A stretch of 64,000 nt of DNA, taken from Rhododendron vialii. Taxonomy: Eukaryota > Streptophyta > Magnoliopsida > Ericales > Ericaceae. The DNA lies in assembly GCF_030253575.1 (NCBI RefSeq), contig NC_080568.1:203501-267500 (forward strand), given 5' to 3'. The first letter of the stretch is position 1. Each line of letters starts with the position of its first letter. Shown here in pieces: positions 50,430 through 62,179 of this stretch. A program made the position numbers and the translations under genes. The notes beneath the pieces were generated by a model, which was not told the DNA's origin, did no database searches, and worked only from the letters and a program-made list of their open reading frames with translations.

Positions 50430-50430
50430 G

Positions 50431-50597
50431 CCGGCCACCGGACGGCCGATCCGAGCCGTCCAAAAATTTAAAAAAAAAAACCGAGGGGCCCGACGCGGGA
50501 ATAAACGGCATCCAATGTGTGTAGGGTGCTTGATCTAGACACCCTATTTTTCGTGTATATATGTATATACGGCTCGGATCGGCCGTCCGGTGGCCGG
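50431..50597. repeat. GC-rich perfect 29 bp inverted repeat
   Basis: Arms 50431-50459 and 50569-50597 are perfect complements, starting CCGGCCACCGGACGG, with a 109 bp spacer. A GCCGTGCGCGGCGGTC-like segment occurs just left of the CACTA element (49379-49395) and again after the right arm (50602-50618). Together they outline an older GC-rich element into which the CACTA element jumped. Confidence 0.8.
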
Positions 50598-50881
50598 CGA
50601 CGGCCGTGCGCGGCGGTCGGTACGGTTTCCCTACACTTTTGGTCGGTACACATTGGATTTCTGCATTTTGATTAGGCTATAATGACTCGCTGGGTGTAAC
50701 GAGTCACTGTAGCAAAGGAGGAAGAGGCGAGATTGTTGGTTATTGGTTTTGAGGGATTTAAGAGTATAGAATTAAGACAAAATTAATAGAATAGAATGTT
50801 CATATAATAAATAATACTATTGTATAAATATTTGGATCGGCAAAATCTCCAAAGGGACGAGGTTGCTGGGATGCTCCTAGA

Positions 50882-50952
50882 TCTATTTTGTGGTTAGGTA
50901 TAATAGAATTTTGCATCTATTTTGTGGTTAGGTATAATAGAGTTTTGCATTT
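50882..50952. repeat. Short tandem duplication
   Basis: A ~36 bp unit (ATCTATTTTGTGGTTAGG then TATAATAGA and TTTTGCATC/T) occurs twice in a row. Confidence 0.75.
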
Positions 50953-51221
50953 GGTAATTATTTTTACACTCCATTTCATTATAATGCATTTCAAAATTTG
51001 TACGTGCTTAAAATTATGAGTAACACAAGCATTAGAATTGTCCTAAAAAAAGTGAAGTTCAAAAATTATTTCTTTTTGACATTTTGGTAAATAGGAGTAA
51101 AAAGCACAAGAATGTTACACACATAATAATCCAAACACAACCTCTCACATACATCCCACATGTATGTGAGAGATTGTGTTTAGTGTTGTGTTTAGATTGT
51201 TGTGTGAGTGATGTTTACGCT

Positions 51222-51501
51222 AGTGATTAACTTATGCAGAATAATATTTTGGTTCAAACTTCTTCAATTTTTTTTGGCATTCGTTAGTTTATGCTAAACT
51301 TTTATGTGATATGGGTGAGTAAGGATGAGAGAAATCGAAAAAGTAATATGTTATGACTTTTACAAAAGTATTTTGAAAAATATCTAAAGAAAAGCTCAAA
51401 AAATCAGTTTTTAGACTTTTTCTTGAATATTTTTCAAAATACGTCAGAAAAAATTTGAATAAGGACAAAATCAAAAAATTGTGTTGCATAAGTTAATCAC
51501 T
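51222..51501. mobile_element. MITE-like element, 280 bp
   Basis: Perfect 17 bp terminal inverted repeats AGTGATTAACTTATGCA (51222-51238) and its complement (51485-51501). The inside is largely self-complementary AT-rich DNA. Target duplication unclear. Confidence 0.65.
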
Positions 51502-52400
51502 TGTGTGACGGAGGCTGCCTAGCAAGGGGTGATTAAAAGTAGGGTTGCATACTGTTCGAATCGAATTGGATTCCTCTGAATTCAATCATAATCTGCGAGT
51601 CACGATTTTTGTAAAATAAAATTCATGTCCGGACCAAAAGTCTCACGATTCGGTTCCAATTCGAACCGTGAGTCACAGTTTGATCCCGATTGTATCCACG
51701 GATTGCATCAACTAACAACCAAACATTTCATATTCTCTGTCATCTTCCATGTAAAAGTAAAAGTACCTCAATGAAAAAATAGTTCTAGCACTTCAATACA
51801 TATTCCATACAGTAGTTCCCAGTCCACTTCCAGTCCCATTAAAAAAAAAACACACAGCAAAGTCCTTCAATAAAAATAAAAAAAACAGTTCCAGCAAAAT
51901 ACTTCAATAAAAAAATATATATATAGTAACGTAGATCCTCTCTTCTCTAGAGTGTGGCAACGGGCAAGATATGAAACTCATTCTTGAATTGGATTAAGAG
52001 AAACCTTTTCTAAATCTACAATAAGTGTAAAATTATAATTATTCACTATATGTTACATATATTATTATTATTATATTTTTTTTATAAATATCTTACGATT
52101 TGGTTCGAATAATTTATGGTTTTTAAATGAAAATTATATCATAATTCATATTTCATGGTTTTTTAATTTTCGAATTTGTGTCCAGACCATTAATCCATTA
52201 ACAAAATCTAAAAAGTATGAATCGATTTGATCCGGACCGATTTTACGGTTGACCGAATTTTTTGTACAGCCCTAATTAAAAGAATTGTCTTAATAAAACC
52301 CTTGATTCCATCGGTGGGCGTGGAGTTGTACTACTACTCCATAAACCCGAGCTTTCTTTTCTTTTGGAGCTTGGTGTGCCGGAGTGGAGTGGAGGGAAAC

Positions 52401-52406
<6 letters not shown>

Positions 52407-52439
<33 letters not shown>
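52407..52439. repeat. (AG)n microsatellite in ODB1 5' leader
   Basis: About 16 AG units ending 14 bases before the ODB1 start codon, similar to the GA tract in the NAC leader. Confidence 0.85.
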
Positions 52440-52443
<4 letters not shown>

Positions 52444-52452
52444 CGGCCAAAC

Positions 52453-55400
52453 ATGGCGTCGTTTTTGAGGAAAGTGAGATGTGTATCAAAAACACTCGGT
52501 GGCAGTGGATCATCATCGGATTCGGCGGCTTTCAGAGCTTTGTTTCTTTTGCCAACTTCTTCTTCTTCTTCCCGCTCATACGCTGCCAAGGCCGCCTCTT
52601 CGAAACAAGGAAGAGCAGTGGCTAATGAAGTTGAAGCAGTAGTCCCAGCAGAAGACGAAGACGTCGTTCCCACATCGGGAATCAGCCGCCCTCTCTCCGA
52701 AATCCTCAAACAACTCAACAAGAAAGTGCCTGACTCCCTTATTAGGGTTCGCACCGAAGCTGACGGCTTCACCGTCAAATACATCCCCTGGTCACTCACT
52801 CCTCTTTTTTCTTTTTCTTTTTCTTTTTCTTTTTTCTTTTTAATTCCTTTCTACGTTCATTTGGCTCAGTTTTTGGTAAATTGCGGGAGAATTTAGATGG
52901 GAGTTGACCTGAAATCAGATTACTTGTTTGATTTTCTCTATGCGCATGAATTGTCTTTTTGTGAAATATTGTGCAAAGAAATGTTTTTCTTCGCCATTCA
53001 ATATTTCTATTTTTATTATTTATTAACGATTTGACATCTTGATTGGGTGCACTTTTTAAAACATCACAATGTGACTTCAAAACTATGTTGTGCAACTTTG
53101 GGTTTCCTCTCTTTTTCTTTTTCGTTTTATTTTTTAACTGTGGAAGATGTCAACTAATCTGGAATAAAGTATAGCCAATTCAAAAACAAGTTTTGATTTA
53201 CTAGAAATTCCATAGGTCTTTGCTAGTGTTTTTGCGGATTTCGTTGTCTGGGTTGTAAAGCTTGTATTGTGAGAATGAATGTGCTAGCTTTTGGCCTCTG
53301 TGGTCAAAATGGGGGACATAAAATTGAAATGACAAGGATGAGTAGAAATTTAGAGCAAAAAGAGAGGGAGAGAAGAGTTGAAGGGTGATAGAAAAAGAAA
53401 GAATTGGTGAAATTGGGAGAAACTCAGAGAGAGATGCAAAGACAAACTCAGGGGGATCTTATGCTAACAACTACTAGCAAGGGTGAAGGGAGAGTAGAAA
53501 TTTTTGCAAGCCAAATAGCCAAATACTTTCTTTTGGTAGGTTGGGAATGCAGTGGGACGAAGGGTAATAGAAAAGAGAATATTAAAACTATAGGTAAAGC
53601 TTTGGTATTTCAATTTAAGCAGAACTGAAAAGTTTGAAATCAGAAAAATCTAACTTCCAACCCAGGCCCAATTCTTGCTTTATCGCTTGTCAGTTGAACA
53701 CAGAGACTGTGGTTGTTGGCAGAGAATTTGTGTATTCCAGTCAAACTTAAAAGGCCGTAAACAATCTTCAATTATCACGTTTATTTTACCTTTTCTTCAT
53801 TTTCAACTCCATATGATAGCCGCAAGGTACTTTGAGATTTACTGCTACTTCAATTTTTGCCAGGCATCTTGTGAATCGTATTCTGAACTTGCATGCTCCA
53901 GGTAACTTCACTATTTTTCTTTCACAAAGTCATCTGCGATACGATTGCAATGGGCATTGAAACCTTTGAGTGCTCTAAATTTAAGTTGTTTTACATTGTG
54001 TATCTCTTGTAGAATGGTCTGGTGAGGTTCGAAGCATCACCTATTCAGCCGATGGCAAGTCTGTGTCTGTTGTTTACCGCGTAACTCTCTATGGGACTGA
54101 TGCCGAGGTATCCTTCCCATTTATGCTCCATTATTTAATCATCCGTAAGGCTATATGCGTGCATCATAGACGAGTAGTCACATGGTACTCGTACTTAGTT
54201 GGTTTCTGGACATTGTCTGGCGTTGTTTCAGTGACAGAAATTAGAGCAATGCTATGGTGACCATATTTTGGGTACCATGAGATGTGGTACCATTTCATTG
54301 GTAGAATGTGCTCCACTACATTACATATGAGGCATATTTTACCAACGCACTTGTGACACATCAAATGACACCCAATATGTGGAACCCAAATGTGGTCACC
54401 AAAGTATTATCGCAGAAATTATGTTCTCAAATTGCTTTTGTTGCCTAATTTGAAGTTTCTCGCTAATATCGATTTATGGCTATAATTTGTCATTGTTTCG
54501 CAATATTGAATAGCTGATAACGAACCTCATGTGGAATTTCTGTAGTACCGTTGTAGCATCAGAACTTATTTGGCCTTCTTTAGGCCCTTCCCAGAATTTT
54601 GGTTTGTATAGGGTACAACCTATTTCAGTGGTTGGCTTGGCCATCTAGGCTATAAGTCTGGTCAATTTGCTGATGGGAATTCTGTTAAGGGGAATGTCTA
54701 GTTGACTTGTTTGATTTTTGCTGCATATTTTTTGAAATTCTCTTTGTTGGTGCGAAAGATGACCAATGCCCATTGAACAAGGGAAATAAGGTGGGGTTTT
54801 AGAACTCCAAGTGACGCATCAATGCATCTGGAGCTCTTTCCCACTCTCCTCTTCCCCAGACACAAAATAATCATGCCATATATGGCACAATCGAAATGCA
54901 TGAGGTTTGCTAACTGCTTCTGTCTTTTAGTGTATTTAGGTTCTTTCTTGCTTAGTACTTGAACTTGTCTACATCATTCAGGTGTTCACTCTCAGGGTTA
55001 CTGGGGTGGTTGTGTATCCTCTTAGGGGTTATCTTTTGAGAAGCAATTTCATGGTTGAATTTCTTTTTCAGTTAGTATGGATTTTTGCTAGGTTTCTCGA
55101 TTCTTGGTGCATGCCATTAGGAATGCGAATTTTTTATGGTGAAATAGTGTAGTTCTCTGATTTGCTTCCCACACTTCTCATTTAGATAGGTTAATCACGA
55201 CGTTTTAGGCAATTCCATATCACGGCTCATTTTCTGTCATTTCGTGTTGTGTGATTTTGAGTCTCTCTTTTGCTCGCTTTAATAATTTTTCTTTGTTTTA
55301 AATATGACAAGAGATTTAGAGAATATACCTGAGTGGGAAAAAAATCAGTGGAACTGATCCTGTTGCTCATGACTTCTTCTTTTTTTAATGTTTTGAGAAG

Positions 55401-55547
55401 ATATATAGGGAGTCGACAGGTACTGCTTCTGTAAACGAGGGAACAGGGTATGGAGATCCAGTACAGAAGGCAGAAGCAATGGCATTTCGTCGAGCTTGTG
55501 CACGTTTGGGTCTGGGACTTCATCTTTATCATGAGGATATGCTGTAG
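52453..55547 (+). CDS. ODB1: Organellar DNA-binding protein ODB1 / RAD52-1 (complete, 4 exons)
   Basis: Exons 52453-52790, 53864-53901, 54013-54107 and 55401-55547 join in phase to 205 residues. The N-terminus (MASFLRKVRCVSKTLG, Ser/Arg/Ala-rich to ~residue 55) looks like a mitochondrial targeting peptide. Then comes the conserved plant RAD52-like core: TSGISRPLSEILKQLNKKVP, GFTVKYIPWH, NLHAPEWSGEVRSITYS, YRVTLYGTDAEIYRESTG and the C-terminal QKAEAMAFRRACARLGLGLH then LYHEDML. This matches Arabidopsis ODB1 (RAD52-1), which binds single-stranded DNA, promotes annealing and homologous repair in mitochondria and also aids nad1 splicing. Exon 2 is only 38 bp. Exon 4 uses AAG as acceptor; the frame and family (AEI) decide this over a GAG three bases upstream. 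Introns are 1.07 kb, 111 bp and 1.29 kb. Confidence 0.95.
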
Positions 55548-56330
55548 CCAAACAAATTGCGGCACCTCACGGAATACGTGTTCCATTTTGAGCACTTATC
55601 TGATTTTAGGAATGCCGAATATGATAATTTTGTTGGATCACCTTCCCTGTTCAGTTATGATGGGATTTGAATTGATGGGGTACATGATCTTTACTGATGG
55701 TTGTTTCATTTTCTTCGCTGTATAATTATGAGCACCTGCTTCTACCTCAACTTTTGCCCCAATTCTTTTTGTGAACGCAAGGGGATAAGAGATAACAACC
55801 TGGAAGTGAAGATCGTGGTTTGTTGAATCTATTTACTTTTCTTTACTTTCCCCTAAAAGAGAGAAGATGTTAGCAGTTTTGTGTTTAAGATTATGAAGTT
55901 AGCAATATTTAGCAACATTCTTGTAAAAAATGTTGATGTAATCTGTGCCTCTTATGCCGCGGGGGTGGGGGGGAATGTGCCTCTTATGTGAATCTAATTG
56001 GTTAATTGGTTTATGGTGAATTTGCAAATGAACTCAGCAGCAGAAGTCATGTCCACATCGAACTTCTGCATTTGTTTAGACTGTGTTCTTCTTCAGGAGA
56101 CTACCTCTGGCTGTTTGGAGTTTGGACAATCTGTTCTTTGAGTTTATTTTCCGATATACTAAGAAACTTATTTGATTGACTTCTAATCGAATTTGTTTTC
56201 TGATATTTTTTCTTTTGGTATTGCGAACCGACCCTATGTTTATTCGGTTACTTTGCTTGAAAATGAACTATGGTAAGACCATCTACTTGTTCTGATTCTT
56301 TCCAAATTCCAATGGTACTGCTTACGGGTC

Positions 56331-56468
56331 CTTAATTTTGTGAATTAATAAGCGCTTATGTTAAAGTTTGTAAGTCTGCAAATTAGATTGCGGAAGGTGC
56401 TTAATTTTGTGAATTAATGAGCGCTTATGTTAAAGTTTGTAAGTCTGCAAATTAGATTGCGGAAGGTG
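56331..56468. repeat. 69 bp tandem duplication
   Basis: Units 56331-56399 and 56400-56468 begin CTTAATTTTGTGAATTAAT and differ at one base. Recent duplication in non-coding DNA. Confidence 0.93.
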
Positions 56469-57784
56469 TAGGGATGAATCCTGTGACCAAGGTTTCAAGA
56501 CATCATCGATCCAAGGGAAAGCATAAGAACAAACCCTCGACGGGTTTTACAAGATAACAGATTCCTGATCATTCCACAGGAACATGAATACAACTCCGTG
56601 CATCCAAATAATATGATTCAAAGTTTCAAACGCAACATAAGTAATTAAGGTGAAATCTTGTTGGTGGACCTGTCCACAGCTCCAGCTTCTGAAGTCCGGA
56701 CTCAACTAGCAAAACATTTGAGAGTCTACCAATAAACACAAAATGCCTTACGTCTCCATCAATTGGGGCTGACTAATAACACCACCAATTGTCCAAAATC
56801 CAAGACATTCATGAATCACTTTTTACGAACAACAATCACACTGCTCAAAACTATAGTCTCAGCGGTAGCATTCGGCCAGTATAAGATTAAAGCTCTTTGG
56901 GACAGCAATATGATGAAAGCAAAAGTGGAACCACCCTTTTCTGTCCGTTGAACGACATGAAATTCCAACTAATAAAAGCGATTCACAATTTTTGAATAGA
57001 CTAGTAAAAGTGCACAAGCTTTGCATGTGAAGTTCTTCCGGTTCCAACTACAAAGATTCTAACTTTAAAAAGAAGATTAAGATAATGCCTTATCAATTGT
57101 GTGATTGTATAAGTTGTGGCACCCATCAATGGACACCATGTAGCCTACAAAGTTTATACAGCCAGTTAGTATCAGAATGACGTCAAAAGTCCCCGGTATT
57201 CTCTTCTTTCTTAAAGGCATGATCATAGCCCCCGAACTAATTTAATGATCTATTGCTCCAAGCGTAAGAACAATATACCACATCTAGAAGGCAACTAATG
57301 TCAGCATCGTGTTTGCTTCTGAGACTTCCTCTGCATTTTAACCCCTTACGCTAGACATAAAATACACAAGCTCTGGTGAAACTTTTTGTTAATAAACATA
57401 ATTTGCATGTCAATAAAACAATGACATCTCATCACTACGTTTTTAGATAGCTTATTGAACTCATTTGACAACTCATGCATGACAACATCGCAATTCACAA
57501 AAACTCCCCAGAAAATTCGAATCTCCTTGGCAAATACTGAATCTGTCGTTGAGTTACAGTAGTGAACTTGTGCATATTGTTTCCCTTAACAATCTCTCCC
57601 CTTGCCACCTTTCAGCCCCTTATGAGTTGGAACATTTTTGTTCCACTTAATTTATGCTTTCACTTTGTTCTCATGAGCGTACTATAGGTTTTCAATTTCT
57701 TGCGAAGTAAAGCATGAGTAAGAGATACCAGTGTGTAACAATGGGCTAAAGTAGAACACTGGACATACACATAAGAAGATAAAC

Positions 57785-58165
57785 AAAGGAAAAATGCATC
57801 CTGAGGGCATGCCATGAAGTGACTTCGAGACCAAACTATCAGCACATCTAGCAAATGAAAACGCCAAAAAAGGTATAGGTATTTTGCCCATTTCACATGG
57901 AGTTGAGGAAAAACTCGACCAAAATAGAAGATATCCTTCGAGGATGAAAAATTAAAAGCCTATCTAACCTAATATCCTATCATGTATAAAAATAAAAATA
58001 AAAGGGGCATCCAGAGGGCATGCAATGAAGTGAATTCCAGACCAAAATATCAGCATATCTAGCAAATGCAATGCCAAAAAGGTATAGGTAATATGGTCAT
58101 TTCACATGGAATTGAGGAAAAACTCGAACAAAATAGAAAATACCTTTAAGGAAAATTAGAAGCCT
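57785..58165. repeat. Diverged tandem repeat, ~220 bp period
   Basis: Segments ~57785-57960 and ~58005-58165 share GAGGGCATGC, ATGAAGTGA, CAGACCAAA/GACCAAAC, ATCTAGCAAATG and TTTCACATGGA, AAAAACTCGA. They differ at many positions, so this is an older duplication. Confidence 0.75.
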
Positions 58166-58899
58166 ATCTAACCTAACATCCTATCACGTAATCCTACGCT
58201 ATTCTCAAAATCTAAAGACGTGTCATTCTCAATGACATGGCTGAACAATGTCACCAGACTTACATGCAAGTTGTGCAGGGTTTGGAAAGGGATTTTTATA
58301 GAGGAAAGGAGAAAGGATAATGAAAGAACAAGAATATAATGCAGTGAACAAGCTAAATTTACTTTTTGGGGTGCTCCTGTCATTTGTTCTTCTCCTCCCT
58401 CAGTCACTAAGCATATCCACGATCATATGACACCACATTCAGTGTAATATTGAAAGGTGACTTGACTAAGAGAAATGAAGACCGGTGGCACACTCTTTCA
58501 AGAACATGTACGAAGGTCATTTGGCATCAATTCACCTATGCCATCCACCTGCATGAATAAATTAAAGCCGAACTTAAAAACAAACAAAGAAGAAGAGAAA
58601 ATAGATTACATGTCTAAAGTAATATATTGAGACGAATATCACATAGCCAAGGCCTTTGCAGCTGAAGGGAAATTGCCGCAATCTCTTCATGTGGAGGTCG
58701 TCAGTTAGATCCCCAATCTCACAGTCAAACCTTTCAGAAGCAGGAAAAAGAAAAGAAAGTATTCGCATTTTTTAAAGCAACCCATATCGTAGTTAACAAT
58801 TTATCCAGTCATTAGAGGGTCCTGACTCTGCAACATGACAATGAGGATAATGTACAAACAAAGACTTCAGGAAACCTTAATCAAACTCTACTATTAGCC

Positions 58900-58922
58900 G
58901 CCGATCCAAAAAAAACAAAAAA
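58900..58922 (+). mobile_element. Micro-retroposon (8 bp + A-rich tail)
   Basis: The body GCCGATCC plus an A-rich tail of about 15 lies between CAAACTCTACTATTAGCC (58882-58899) and CAAACTCTACTATAAGCC (58923-58940), 18 bp with one mismatch. The body resembles the GCCGTTC 3' end of the LINE-like copies in the NAC region. Confidence 0.78.
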
Positions 58923-61213
58923 CAAACTCTACTATAAGCCTCTCACACTCACATAGATGTTAAAGAAAAGAAAGAGAGCGCGAAACATTGGAAAGAGAGT
59001 GTGAAACATTGCAAGGCGTGTGACAACCTATCCTGAAACTATCAATTACTTTATCCAAAAGAGACTGCAATAAAAGTAAAGATTGAACCTTTCGTTCCTA
59101 ATCAACAAAATTATGGAGATGGAAAATATTCAAGTTATCTGTTTCTAACCCTGCTTTTCCCTTTTAGTTTTAGTCATAACAACTGCAAAATAGTAAGACA
59201 ATAAAAGATGCTAGGAAGTCTCAAGATTCAGGTGAACTGGACCTAAAAGTAGGACCTCTCTTGTTAGTTCTTGTTACAGTTTTATTCCTGGTAATGCCAA
59301 GGGGTGGCAGAGGATCTAGCAAAAGACTCTTCAACTTTGCCCATACGCAACAGAAAATGTAGAAATAATACTGAAGCACCAAACTTATAATGCAATGCCT
59401 GTCAAAGAAAAGCAGTTAGTTAAATCTGCACTGCAAGAGCAATTTGGAACTTGGTCTACAGTATCTGCACTCGATTACATAAAACTCTACAGCAATAAAC
59501 TATTAGGCTATTACCATGAATCCAGTCAACCATTAATCCATGAATACATGGACACGTTACCCCGAAAGTGCAACCTTTAGGGGTCATCGATGCTCCAATC
59601 CCTTGATCATAAATCAGTACCTATCTCCTCTTTTAATAAGATCTAAACAATGACTTCAACAAGAATAGTAGAATACCAAGAAAACATGACAACATGACAT
59701 CCTCTTGAAAGGCTATGTAAACTTGCTCAAACAAAGTCACCTCTTTTTCAAGTCTCCGTAAAATCAAATGTCTTAGGAATTTTGTATTGCATGGCTCAAG
59801 TAAAATCCCATTCATGTGTGATATCACCTTGATATAACAACATTTCAACAAAGAATCCATCCCCCTTCAAAATCAACTCATATACTCAAGTACGATAAAA
59901 TCATCACAAAAATCTCAAGGAGTCCCCATTTGGCACATCAGAATACAATGTCATCTTTGAAAATTGTACGACAGAGACTCGGGGAGCGAGGATGCTTAGT
60001 GTGCCCAATTTTTTTTATTGGATATGTGATCGAACTGCAATGGGCTAAATGCAGAACTGTGTCAGCCCGTTGGGAATAGAGGGTGCCGTGGCTCCTAACT
60101 TCTGTATAAACCCCTCTCTACATGGTCCATATTTATTCCTTTGTTATAAAAATATATGTTAGTGGCTCCATACTCTTAATTGGTAATCTTTTACCAATAT
60201 AAATTGAGACAATGAGACATGTTTTTGAAGTCCAAATAATTTTTTTGGTTGTCAGTTTGTAGGCTGTTAGGGACGACGGTTGTATTTTCATAAATCCAAA
60301 TGGTGGGAGGCCACAACGGCGAGGGGATTGCGTCATGAGGATGGCTGAATACAGATATCGGGCTCGCATTTGAAGAATGTCACCAGGACAGGGTCTGAGG
60401 GTCAGGGAAGAAGATGGAGGGAGAGTGACAGAGCGAGGGGGGGGGGGGGGGGGGGGTTTTATTTGAAGACCATTGAAGCGCTTGAGGGATGGAGGGAGTT
60501 TTTTGTTTGTTCAATTAGGAAGGATACGTAGTTTGGGGTTTTAGGAGGGAGCTGTTTGTTTGTTTAATTAGGAAGGATACGTGTTTGGAGGGAGCAGAAT
60601 AATTTTTCATTAGGAAGGGGGCTGCATCTATTCCGGGGGAGAAAATAGGAAGGGTATTATAGGAATAAAACTGTAGATGAACATCTTCCCCCTCTACAAG
60701 TACAGATAGACACCCTGGCATTGCAAAACCATGCCAAACTCATGTGTTGGAAATGATATCAAATCAAATAACACACAATAAACTCACGGCCTTCAGGATT
60801 TTCTAAATGCATTCCCGATCCCATCTCCTAAATGAGCCACACCCACTGACAAGACTGTAATGACCCGTGGCAGATGCAGGAAGTTAGTAACAAAGAGGGG
60901 GCCTAACGCAAAAGTATTTCGAGTTTGGAATAATTTATTAATTGGTAGAAAAGGATTTTTTTTTATTGAACTCACATATCATGCCCTAACAAGGGAGCCC
61001 AAACACCTAATTCAATCCCATTACCCTTCTATAAATGAGAAAATGGTTCTGATGGGATCAGTTAAAAGTTTCTTACAGCTAAATTACAAGGACATCATCT
61101 CTAAGTGCATGTAGTAACAATCCCAGAACCAGTGCATAGATTTCCACTCCCCAGATGTGAACTGTGGAAAGTCCGGTCTATGACTATTCTGAAAATCCGT
61201 TCATCCATTTAGC

Positions 61214-61455
61214 CATTGTTAGCTAAGATCTACCTAAAGTTCATTGGCACGTTCTTCAACTGCAATGCACGTCAAATCAGATCTCCAATGATCAGAGGAA
61301 ATATATGGATTCAAACAATAAAAGAATACATGTGCATTGTTAGCTAAGATCTACCTAAAGTTCATTGGCATGTTCTTCAACTGCAATGCACGTCAAATCA
61401 GATCTCCAATGATCAGAGGAAATATATGGATTCAAACAATAAAAGAATATATGTG
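61214..61455. repeat. 121 bp tandem duplication
   Basis: Units 61214-61334 and 61335-61455 begin CATTGTTAGCTAAGATCTAC and are almost identical (changes such as GGCACG/GGCATG and AATACA/AATATA). Recent. Confidence 0.93.
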
Positions 61456-61777
61456 CATTACAACAAAGAATGAGGAGAAATATATACGTGACCCAGACAA
61501 GAAACTAAATTTCAGAAATATACCAAGAAAAGAGAAAGGAAAAAAAATGTATACAACCCCAAAGCAAGTCTGTCAGCATCATAAAATAGGAAAATACAAC
61601 AAACACTAGTGTTCTCTAAATGTGGTCTTCCAACAAGGTGTTTACCTGGCAAATTGTTTATTCTTGCTAAACATTGAGTCCGTCCTTACATAGAATAGGT
61701 ATGCAGAAAGCTGAAATAACACCACCCCTGTGAATTCTTTACATTTGATCCTTTGCAGCTGTTTCCTGATATGAAAT

Positions 61778-62172
61778 TTACCCAGAAGTGTTCCGCTTGT
61801 TCAATAACTCATGGCCCTCAGTTCGGCAACTCATGATCTTCCAAAACACTTCCCTCACTTCCCGCTCCAACGGATCCAGTCCATTCTTACAAGCATCGAA
61901 AACCATTCCTAGTTCCTTCACAGCCTTTTCCACTTCTTCCCTCTGTTCCTCAGTCAAAGGAAACCTGTTTCCTTCTCATCTAACATTAAAAGTGCCAAAT
62001 CTGTTAAAGCTTTTCTTGCTCGACAAGACTGACCTTCGCCAATAGTCCTCTGACGAGAATTCAAGGCACAAAGAACAATTTCCAAGTGCTTCTGCCATAG
62101 TCGTATTTTCTCAATCCCATCACGAGTTGCATTAGATATATCAACAGCCTTAATGCTCTTCTCAAAGAATTA
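61778..62172 (-). pseudogene. ROH1/BYPASS1-like (DUF793) gene fragment
   Basis: Reading the minus strand from about 62172: [53 protein letters not shown], then after a frame change [15 protein letters not shown] and CRTEGHELLNKRN. These match the second half of plant ROH1/BPS1-like proteins (DUF793), normally ~400 residues from intron-poor genes. Only ~130 residues are present, the frame shifts once near 61970 (GAAACAGGTTTCC), and neither a start nor the N-terminal half is seen. An intron there cannot be excluded, but a decayed fragment is more likely. Confidence 0.6.
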
Positions 62173-62179
62173 AGAAACC

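Larger units (their letters stand above)
49075..50885. mobile_element. Outer MITE-like element, split by later insertions
   Basis: The left end TAGAACATCTCCAACAACCT and the right end (complement TAGGAGCATCCCAGCAACCT) form imperfect inverted repeats of about 26 bp; GCGAGTCACT and GACTCGCTGGGTG also mirror inside both ends. Its centre has been opened by the GC-rich palindromic element and the CACTA element. A clean target duplication is not visible. Confidence 0.5.
55548..61774. other. Gene-poor region with tandem duplications, no gene seen
   Basis: 6.2 kb after ODB1 without a convincing exon on either strand. It holds several tandem duplications (listed separately), a micro-retroposon at 58900 and a 20 bp poly-G run at 60437-60456. 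A 34 bp direct repeat around CAATTAGGAAGGATACGT occurs near 60510 and 60565. Part of it could be a long 3' UTR intron of the PPR gene at the right edge. Confidence 0.5.

Noticed and set aside
52290-52799. Antisense frame of 169 residues over ODB1 exon 1
   Set aside because: Shadow of the ODB1 coding strand and of the (AG)n tract.
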